64,000 nt of DNA from Hemerocallis citrina. Taxonomy: Eukaryota; Streptophyta; Magnoliopsida; Asparagales; Asphodelaceae. Shown piece after piece: positions 35,167-43,732 of the stretch. The DNA lies in assembly GCA_017893485.1 (NCBI GenBank), contig JACEHZ010000198.1, positions 558,001 through 622,000 on the forward strand, read 5' to 3'. How positions within the stretch are numbered: the first letter of the stretch is position 1; every line of letters starts with the position of its first letter. The notes under the pieces were generated by a model. That model was given only the letters and a program-made list of their open reading frames with translations. It did not search any database and was not told the origin of the DNA. Made by a program: the position numbers and the translations under genes.

Positions 35167-36316
35167 TGTAACACCCCACAAAATTTAAATGACAATTTTG
35201 CCCTCGGATGTTACGCACGTGCATTTTGTACTGTTACTGATTATATCCATAATGCATTTTGATATGTATTTTAAAATCCGATTATTTATGTAATCCCGTA
35301 TTCTTAAAATTCCATTTGAGACAACTCAAATGCAAAATTTCAATATTTGAGTTTTACGTGCTTTTTACGTATTATCGATGCACGTATCGATTTCGGGTAT
35401 TCCACCATCACGTGCAAAGTTTTCGATGGATTTCAATTATTTATTTTTATAAACATATTTAAATTCATTTTATAAACGGAATTCAATTTTTTGTCTATTT
35501 TTAATTAAAATAATTTTTCTACGTGCAATACACGTGTTTTTTGTACGTTTGAGTACATTATTGTATATGTATATTAAATATATTCTTATATTTCATCTCG
35601 ATTAATTATAAATATATTTTTCCGGTTGATAAAGTCAATTTTGTATTTTTGAGATTTTATGGGCGATGCACGTGTTTAAGAGTATTCTTCTTTCAAAATA
35701 AATTTCATGAAATTTTGGTTGTCTATTTTAATTGTGCATGAAAAGTATGATTTTTTTTAAAGTTAATTTTATATGTTTATTATATATATAAATAATTGTT
35801 TTAAAGGGATTAATTAAATAAATTATTTTGTAGTGTACGCAAAGCACGTGCACGTGCACACGTGTGATGTGCACACCTTTGGGGCCGGGCTGTTTATAAG
35901 AAGAGGGAAAACTAAAAATTTTGATTTTGAAAGTAGGAGGGAAAGCAAGTTTTGAATTTTAGAAAATGGGGTTAGTGGTGTTCATGTGAGAGGTGGTTAT
36001 TCTAACTACCCATTAATTAATCTATAAAAATACACCTAAGTCTCTCTCACCTTCTCATCCCTCATTTCCCTGTTTCAATTCCGAAAGCATCAATGTCCAG
36101 CATGCCATGATGCTTCTCCACCTATTCATATGACTACATATGTATATATAGCTCATAATCTATATATGTATATATGTAGGTATATGTGCTACTCCCTTTC
36201 CTTCATCCTTGTCCTCTCTCTTTCCGAGAAGCCCCAGACCACTCCACTATCCTACTCCACCTACTCTTACACAAATCCATACCTATTCATCATATGTATA
36301 TATATACATTTATGTA

Positions 36317-36365
<49 letters not shown>

Positions 36366-36536
36366 GTAATGCTCAGTTGAAAACACAAATGTCTATGAAA
36401 ACGTGGAAAACCACTAAGGCCGTTGTTGGAAACAACGGCCTAGGTTATAATGCATTATAACCTAGGCCGTTGTTTCAAACAACGGCCTAGGCATGTTTTC
36501 ACGTTTTCACAGACATTTGCGTTTTCAACTGAGCAT

Positions 36537-36579
<43 letters not shown>

Positions 36580-39011
36580 TATACACCTATAAAGACAAAA
36601 TGAGATTGGATTTGCATTGCCTGGGTGTTGCCGAAAATGGAGAAGGAAGTGTGGGCTTGCTTTGGTGCGCGGATTTCGAAGAGTTTGCAATTGGAGTTTT
36701 CTATAGGAGCTCTTAATTCTAGGAGTTCATTCGAGTACAAATGCTTCAACTTTAGGTAGGTGTTTCTTAAATCCTTTCTAATTTAGGAGTAGAAATTGCA
36801 TGATAGACAATAGACAATTTATTTGTTGAATTTGAGTTGGTATGATGAGATTGCATGCAAATTAATGTAGAGTTGAATTGCTAAATTTTTATTGGTGTAC
36901 TAGATGCAAATTGCTTATTCTATTCCCTAAATTGTTATGATTGTTAGTTGAAGTGATTTGTATGAAATTGATGCATGTTGAGACATTGGTTAAAATAATG
37001 CAAATGTGTAGAAAAGAATTGTTGGTTGCTAATGTGGCAAGGAAGTGCTGTTCTAACCTCAAAATATTTATTTTTATGAGTATAGAGATTTTTTTATAAA
37101 CTAATTTTTGATAAAAGATAACATTCTACTTGGAAAATTGATTGTATATGTTTTTATGCATTTTAAGGATTTTATTGAAAAATGAGAAACTTGTGAATTT
37201 GAGAACATGTACGATATTGGTTTTCAAAGGAATACATTTTAGAAATTATCTATATTTTTGTAGAGGTACAAATCAATTTGAAAGGTCGAAATATATTCAG
37301 GCTGCAACTGGTACAATCGACAGTCGACCGAGCTAGAGTCAGTAGACAACTGTCAAGCATTAAAATTTTGGATTTATCGGCCGGACAGTCGACTGTCTAT
37401 TTTCACAGTCGACTGCTACTGTTTTGAAATTCGATGTTTGTATTTTCAAAGTTTTGCACAATAGTTGACTGATTCTTTGCCAACAGTCGACTGAACCGAC
37501 TATGCTGTTTTTGAAGTTTCAAGTTTTCACTGAATGGTCAACTGGATATTTTCACAGTCGACTGAACTGGCCCTTTTGAGTTTGAGAACTCGCAAAACAG
37601 CCGACTGGCCACTTTTCACTGTCGACTGCTAATGTCTTTAATGATGAATTTTTCTTGAGTATTAGATTGATTTCTGACATGTGAAAGTTGAATAAGATTG
37701 AATACGAGATTTTATGATTATTAACACTTGATTGAGCTTATTGTGAAATGCACACAAGGGTGTGAATGATGAAATTGATAAAGAGATTGAATTGAATTGT
37801 TCACATGTTATGAGATTATAAAAGAAATATTTTTGAGAAAGAGTTTGTGAACAAAAGAAATGGAAATGATCATTTGAGATTGATTATGAATTATTGTTGA
37901 TCTCTAGGAAGAGGTAGTTGTTGGAATCTAGAGGCTAGGCGAGACCCTAGTGACCGGCAGTATTATTTATGATTTTAAAAGCTAACCGTTGAGGGTTGAG
38001 CGTCTCTTGAGAAGTAGCCAGGTAGGCTGACTGTCTCTGTTATTTTGATTTAAGTCCGGTAGGGTAAGCTAGCTCTAGGTTGTGATGATTTTCTTTTAAA
38101 ACAAACATTGTAAGGATTAGATACATAGTGAAGATGTGATGAAAGTAAGAGAAAAACACGAGTATGAGAGCCATCGGATTGGCGGTGTGAGAGTGATCCA
38201 TAGACTGCCTGCTTGATGCATCATGACATGGCGTGGGCCCTACTCCAGAATTATCGTCCCGTTGGCGACGCTTGTGGGGTGTTTAGTGGCTGCGGGTGGT
38301 GCCATTGTTCCATGGCAGAGGCTGAATTGTCCATAGTCTGCCTGCTCGGTGCCTCGTGTCAGTGCGTGGGATTCCCCTCCAGACTGCCTGAACATGGGCT
38401 CGTAGATCATAGAACATCTAGGATACTTACCGTAGTTACCGTAGTAGTGCAAGTCATGGCGAGGGATTGAACCCTATAAGATGAAGTACGATTAAGGGCT
38501 TGCTCTCGGACCTATATAGTATGGGATGCATAGAATCCGAACAAGTGTGCATTAGTGTCATGTAATATAATTAACTGCATTAAGGACTAAGTGCACAGCA
38601 CAACACGACATTAACAGGATAGTCCCTTTGTAGCTTTGTTGGTGATCAAGTTTGTGTTTCCTAAAGTATTTAAGAATCGTTGTACTGTTTCCGACATAGA
38701 GAGCATGGCCGTGTATAATATTTCATCAGTTGTAAGCAACTGACGTGCCCATATTTTTATATGCAGGACTTGGAGTTATAAGAAGATATAAAGATGACTT
38801 TGGTTGCTGATGATGATTCAAATAACAAGTTGTTATAGTTGTACAATTGTTATTGTTGTAATTCATTTATTCCGCTGCGTATTTATGTAAAAGATTCTGA
38901 TGTAATTATTATTGAATAAAAGTTTTAAATTTCTTGTAAAATTGTACGAAAGAAGTGTAAAGATCCTGTGGAATCTCGAATTCAGTTGTATTTGGAATTC
39001 GGGGTGTTACA
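35167..39011 (+). repeat. LARD 3' LTR with inserted MITE
   Basis: It starts TGTAACACCCCA and ends GGGGTGTTACA. 3845 bp, of which 187 are the MITE (36364-36541) plus a TSD-like repeat, so about 3658 bp of LTR. It differs from the 5' LTR at scattered sites and small indels, including loss of a GTGCACGTGTTT unit near 35670. Confidence 0.9.
36364..36541. mobile_element. Mutator-type MITE, palindrome of palindromes
   Basis: The ends GGGTAATGCTCAG and CTGAGCATTACCC continue as inverted repeats of about 40 bp. The flanks are (TA)n, compatible with a 9-bp TSD tatatatat but not proving one. The centre contains two palindromes with arms GGCCGTTGTTT / AAACAACGGCC arranged symmetrically, so nearly the whole 178 bp can fold. 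It is absent from the 5' LTR, so it inserted after the LARD. Confidence 0.8.
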
Positions 39012-39016
39012 AATGT

Positions 39017-39207
39017 AGTAAATACTAATATGTTTATTCTGTTTCCTAATCTAATGGAAACAGATTTCCCAAATCTCTCACCCATTAATCTTCTCTCAAT
39101 CTCCTTTCTTCTCCCCTAAGTATGTAATCCCTATATATAAATATATACTGTAAAGAATAAGAGACAATAAGAATAACAATTATTTTCCCACAAATCTGTT
39201 CTCAACA
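39017..39207 (+). repeat. Copia 3' LTR, remainder after the LARD
   Basis: It matches 20561-20751 of the 5' LTR and ends TGTTCTCAACA at 39207. The LARD TSD (39012-39016) precedes it and the copia TSD catac (39208-39212) follows. Confidence 0.9.
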
Positions 39208-39244
39208 CATACTTTCTCATAATATGAGAAAATGGCAATTATAA

Positions 39245-40096
39245 GAGCATCCACAATCGTTTTTCTCATTTCTTATAAAATGGCAGCTACAGTAATAGTA
39301 ATTGGATGCGTATCGTGCAGTCGTGCTTTGCTATATTTTTCTCATTTGGATTAGAGACGGGATATGATATCCCGTCCCTATTTTTTTAATTTTAAAATGG
39401 CTGGACGAGGAATCATTCCCCGTCTCTCATCCTTTCAAATAAACTAAAAAAAGTTAATTACTTATTATAACTATTAAACTATATTAATTAACTAAATTAA
39501 ATAATATAATAATAACTAAACTATATTAATTAACCATCTAATCCTAATTATTACCTAAACCTACCAAAAGTACCAAAAGTCTTGGACGGGATACATTCCC
39601 CGTCCGGGGAATCATTCCCCGGCCCATCTTTTTGGTTTTTTTTTTTCTTTTTTTTTCTTCCCATCGGCCAATCATGGCCATTCGTTTATTAAAAAAAATT
39701 GTGTGGGACGGGGTTTGATACCCCGGACGGGGTATCATTCCCCGTCTGAGGACTTTTAAAAAAAAAATATTCGTTAATGGTAGAGACGGGGTATCATACC
39801 CCGTCCGGGGTATGTATCCCCGTCCGACCTAATTTAAAAAAAAAAAATTGAAAATTACTGAGACGGGATATGATCGTCCGTCTGAATCGATTAAAAAATA
39901 ATTAAATAGATGAGACGGGGTATCATATCCCGTCCTTTATATATTGAGAAAGTTCATTTCGTTTCTCATATTTGAGAAATGAGAATATGAGGTTTGCCAA
40001 AAAATGAAAAAATGAGAAACGATTGCAGCGCTCGTTTGCTATTCGTTTGCTATAAAATAGAAAAATGGGATATATAGCAAACAACTGTGGATGCTC
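39245..40096. mobile_element. Harbinger-type MITE with GACGGGG palindrome array
   Basis: Ends GAGCATCCACAATCG and CAACTGTGGATGCTC, with TSD taa (39242-39244, 40097-40099). About 852 bp and no ORF of coding character. Eight or nine palindromes with arms GACGGGGTAT / ATACCCCGTC, some fused head to tail, occur near 39354, 39401, 39582, 39706, 39783, 39859 and 39911. It lies inside the right end of the 17034-40118 element and shares its GCTATAAAATGG and TTTCTCAT subterminal words. Confidence 0.85.
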
Positions 40097-40111
40097 TAAG
40101 AAACGACTATG

Positions 40112-40195
40112 GATGCTCTTATGTGAAGAATGCTAATGAATAGTACAATACTTGATGCTCTTATGTGAAGAATGCTAATAAATAGTACAATACTT
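40112..40195. repeat. 42-bp tandem duplication across an element junction
   Basis: Two near-identical 42-bp units start at GATGCTCTTATGTG (40112 and 40154). The first includes the last bases of the Harbinger-like element, its tta TSD and flanking DNA, so the duplication happened after insertion. Confidence 0.9.
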
Positions 40196-40751
40196 GTGCT
40201 ATTTTAGTATTATAACAAACAAGAAATAAAGATAATTTTATAACCAATCAACTAGAGTAAACTTCGTAGAATACCACTTTGTGCCCTCTAGTACAAAATT
40301 GGTATGACTTTGTAATAGAACAAGCATTGTAACTACTAACTAGAAAAATACATATTTTTTGGAATAGGTCGAAGAGGGATTCTGATCTTCTCCATTATAC
40401 AGTCCAACAATCTATCTATACTTTTGATTGATTTGAAACAAATCTTTTTTGACATAAAATCTGAAACAAATCTTAAACAACTCTTGAAATGTTAAAACAT
40501 ATTTGCTAGATACACCAGTAGAAAAACTACTGTAGATGATCCAATTTGTGTTGAATGATGACACCATAAGAGAAATATATATAATAAAAGAAGAGCGGGT
40601 TTGGTTGGACGGCACATTATATATACTAGTAATTTTCACGTGTGATGCACGCCTTAATAAATATATTTTTATTAATAGTAAAAATTTTAATGTAGTCTAG
40701 TATTAGATCTAATACTTCCTTTATATTAGATTAGATATGCACGGGAAATAC
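40196..40751. other. AT-rich spacer, no gene seen
   Basis: No ORF of coding character and no terminal repeats. It ends at the gypsy TSD acgga (40752-40756). Confidence 0.6.
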
Positions 40752-40756
40752 ACGGA

Positions 40757-41514
40757 TGTGGTGGGGTAAAAATGGCCTGGGGCCCAGCCAAGGCCCAGGA
40801 CGGCTCTCACTCAAAAATAAGAAAAACAACAATCTGGCTCGGCCTCGGACCACTGCAGGGTCGGCATCGAGCCTCAAGTTCACCCCCACAGACCTGGTCT
40901 CCTCGTATCCGACGAGCCTCAATGGCCCTCGGCCTCCGATCCATGACAGCCCCACGGGCCGTCCCCCCAGCCTGGCGAGGAATGGGGATGACCTGACACA
41001 ACCTAGGCCATCCAATTCTCCCAGAGGCACAGGAGCCCCATGATCAGCCATGTCAGCTCCAAATACCACCTAGGGCTTTGCCACGTCAGTCCTATACCAC
41101 TCTGGGCACTGCCACGTCCGCCCTAAACCCCCTGGGCCTCCTGCCACGTCAGGCCCATGGGCTTTCGGGTCCAGACCCGGCCCCCAAGCGGATCCAAACC
41201 CGGTAGGAATTCCCTATAAATACCAGACCCTCACCCACCTTTTCAGGTAATCAATCTTTTGCCACCCAAATTTCCCTAGTTATTGCTACTCTCTCACAGA
41301 GACTGACTAGATCGTCGGAGGGTCCACCGCCGGGATAAACCCCGGTATTTCAGGACCGTCTACAGGTACTCGAGGCGGGGCCATCCGAGCCGATCCTCAA
41401 GCGCCGAAGCGAGCCTCCCGCTCGTCGTCCCGTGCCGCACTCTTCCCTCATTACAAATTGAGTCCGAACTCACACCTGGTGCATCCACACCGCGACCAAA
41501 AACAAACCGCATCA
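40757..41514 (+). repeat. Gypsy 5' LTR (758 bp)
   Basis: It starts TGTGGTGGGGTAAAAATGG and ends CAAACCGCATCA, the same length as the 3' LTR. Confidence 0.95.
41214..41222 (+). promoter_or_regulatory. LTR TATA box
   Basis: CTATAAATA within TTCCCTATAAATACC is a strong plant TATA box. It is repeated at the same place in the 3' LTR (about 53167-53175). Transcription would start roughly 30 bp downstream. Confidence 0.75.
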
Positions 41515-41516
41515 GG

Positions 41517-41533
41517 TTGGCGCCGTCTGTGGG
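41517..41533 (+). other. Gypsy primer-binding site
   Basis: TTGGCGCCGTCTGTGGG follows the LTR end by two bases. It has the TGGCGCC form used by many plant gypsy elements. I do not name the tRNA. Confidence 0.8.
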
Positions 41534-41953
41534 AAAACTTTATTCGGTACAGACGACAGTCCGAGCCTCGCCGCCGACGCTCTCCCTCGACCCGATCTCC
41601 CATGGCTCCCCGAGTCTGAAGATCGGCCCGTTCCGCCCGAACAGACGGGCCCCCCCCCCGAGGGGGCCCTCGACGGAGGGCAAGCATCCAATAATCCGGG
41701 TGGAAACCCCGGACCCCAACGAAGCGTTTCACGCGTCGTCGAACCCGACCTTCGTCGGGTCATTCTGAACAGAAGGGCTAGCCAGGCTAGGGGAGGGACC
41801 GCTTCCAACTCGGCCCCGAACCATTCCAGGCCCGCACAAGGGGAAAGGCCGTCGGCACTCAGCCGCATCGGCCGAATTCCTACGCCCCGACCCGACCCTT
41901 CCGACCATGGTGGGGTCACCAGGGGTGAGTTCAGGAGCTTCAGAGATGAAATC

Positions 41954-43138
41954 TTGGAGGCCCTCCATGGAGCGCCAAGGTCTGCGACCTATGGCCGAGC
42001 CCACCAAATGAGCGATGGGAGGAGTCACACCCGTGCGCCGCCTCCCCCTCCTGAGCGCACAGACGAGGTGCTCCGACGCCTCCTAGAGATGGAGAATCGA
42101 ATCGAGCGCATCGGCGACAGGAATCCCAACCTTGTCCAAGGTCGGGGACCTTCTCGACCTCCATTCTCTGTCAACATCATAGAAGCGGAGATCCCTCGGA
42201 ACTTCCGACCTCCACAGTTCGAGACATACAACGGCGAGGGTGATCCAGCTGATCACATGGAGGGCTTCAAAACCCTCATGATGATTCACAGCGCTTCGGA
42301 TCCCCTGCTGTGCCGATCCTTCCCGGCCACCCTCTGGGGTCCGGCCAGGGATTGGTTCTCCAAACTCTCCCCTGGCTCGATCTTCTCGTTCGACCAGCTG
42401 GAAGCCAGCTTCCTGGCCCACTTCATCACTAGCCGGAAGAGCGAACGGACGAGCGCTTCCCTGCTCGACCTCACCCAGAGGGAGGGGGAGTCGCTCCGTA
42501 ACTTCGTCAAGACGTTCACAACCGAGGCCAGATCCGTCTCTGCCCTCGATGCAGGGGTCGCCTCGGCAGCTTTCCGATACAATGTCCGGCACAACCAGCT
42601 CAAGGTCTCCTTAGCAAAGAGGCCACCTCTGGACTTCCCTGACCTTCTCAACTGGGTCGAGAAGTACATACGAGCTGAAGAAGCTCTGAACCCAGAGGGC
42701 AGCAAAGAAGTCGTGGGGAAGGGCAAGCGCAGGGTCGATGAGGCCGAACCTGCCAAGAAAACAGCAAAGGAAGGGGTCGGCGCGAAGAGGGCACCTCCGG
42801 TCCCTCGCTTCGAAAGGTACACTCCCTTGACACATAACATGTCTGCCATCCTCTTAGAAATCGAGGATAAGGGCATTGTCTGACTACCTCCCCGATCAAA
42901 TAACAACAAGAAGCGAGATCAGCGCTTCTACTGCCGTTTCCACAGAGATCATGGGCATGAAACCGACCAATGTCGGGCCCTGAAAGACGAGATTGAGGAA
43001 CTCATCTCACGAGGGTACCTCCGAGAGTTCACCAGAGAAGGCCCACGGGATCGGCGAGATGCTAGGAACCGGAGGCCTTCGCCTCCGAACCCTACTCTGA
43101 ACCGCATCCAGGGTCGGGATCCCGAACCCGAGGGAGCC
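41954..43138 (+). pseudogene. Gypsy gag (capsid and zinc knuckle)
   Basis: Structural Gag of the virus-like particle. The frame from 41954 shows the retrotransposon gag domain (PPQFETYNGEGDPADHM, then PATLWGPARDWFSKL, then FITSRKSERTSASL), a basic Lys/Arg stretch, a TGA at 42881-42883, and then in the same frame the CCHC-like knuckle CRFHRDHGHETDQC (about 42930-42975). The TGA sits where CGA (Arg) would be one transition away. The real start may lie upstream of 41954. Confidence 0.9.
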
Positions 43139-43732
43139 GTGGATACGCCATTCATCTTGCACTGTGTCCACGGAGGGCCAATGGGAGGGGAGTCAAATAC
43201 TTCCCGAAAAGCCTTCATCCGAGAGGTGAATGCTGTCCAAGACAACCCCTCGCCCAAGTTGCAACCGGTGCCTGTCTCCTTCTCCGGAGAGGACCTCGAA
43301 GGCGTTCGCCTCCCTCATTGCGATGCCCTCGTCATTGGCCTCCACATGGCCAATTGTGAAGTTCGCCGAATCCTCGTCGACAACGGCAGCTCGGTAAATA
43401 TTCTCTTTCTCGAAGCCTTCGAGAATCTCAAGCTCCCCAGAGGCAAACTCAAGCCAGCCGGATACACCTTGCATGGGTTCTCCGGCATCCCTGTCGTAAT
43501 AGAAGGGATTGTTACTCTCGACGTCACCGCGGGATCGGCTCCTGTCTAGAGGACCGAGTCCATGGACTTCATAGTGGTAAACGTCAAGGCGGCTTACAAT
43601 GCCATACTCGGCCGACCCGGATTATGCTCCATTCAAGCAGTACCTTCGGCTTACCATCTGAAACTTAAATTTCCCACCCCGCAAGGGGTCGGCATCGTTT
43701 GAGGTAGCCAAGAAGTAGCACGGTCGTGCTAC
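43139..43732 (+). pseudogene. Gypsy aspartic protease
   Basis: Protease that cleaves Gag-Pol. The active-site turn is VDNGSSVNILF (about 43376-43408), with Asn where many families have Ser or Thr. It is followed by LHGFSG and an [12 protein letters not shown] block near 43600. A TAG at 43547-43549 and a TGA at about 43699-43701 interrupt an otherwise continuous frame that joins gag upstream and RT downstream. Confidence 0.88.

Larger units (their letters stand above)
28825..39011 (+). mobile_element. LARD-type long-LTR retrotransposon, non-coding
   Basis: Two LTRs of about 3.67 kb (28825-32493 and 35167-39011) flank a 2.67-kb internal domain with primer site and polypurine tract but no gag or pol. 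TSD aatgt is perfect (28820-28824, 39012-39016). Very long LTRs with a non-coding interior define large retrotransposon derivatives (LARDs), which must use enzymes of an autonomous relative. The 3' LTR carries an extra 178-bp MITE. A further family member begins at 63371 on the minus strand. Confidence 0.9.
20550..39207 (+). mobile_element. Ty1/copia element carrying two large nested insertions
   Basis: 5' LTR 20550-20751, pol relic on the plus strand to 28806, 3' LTR split as 28814-28824 plus 39017-39207. TSD catac lies at 20545-20549 and 39208-39212. Without the solo LTR (22103-25925) and the long-LTR element (28825-39011) the unit is about 4.6 kb. Many nonsense codons show it is old. It sits in the right part of the Harbinger-like element. 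Confidence 0.9.
17034..40118. mobile_element. Harbinger-like element, split by nested insertions
   Basis: The left end GAGCATCCACAGACG (17034) and right end CGACTATGGATGCTC (to 40118) are inverted repeats, with tta on both sides (17031-17033, 40119-40121). Removing the copia element (20550-39207) and the MITE (39245-40096), with one TSD copy each, leaves about 3.6 kb. It carries a convergent PMD pseudogene and Myb-like ORF1 plus palindromes with an ACAACATGT-like core near both ends (17206-17480, 20224-20470). No DDE transposase is seen, so it was probably non-autonomous. Confidence 0.75.

Noticed and set aside
42286..42909. 207-codon minus ORF opposite gag
   Set aside because: GC-rich antisense shadow of gag without domain, splice support or promoter, unlike the 47481-50508 ORF.
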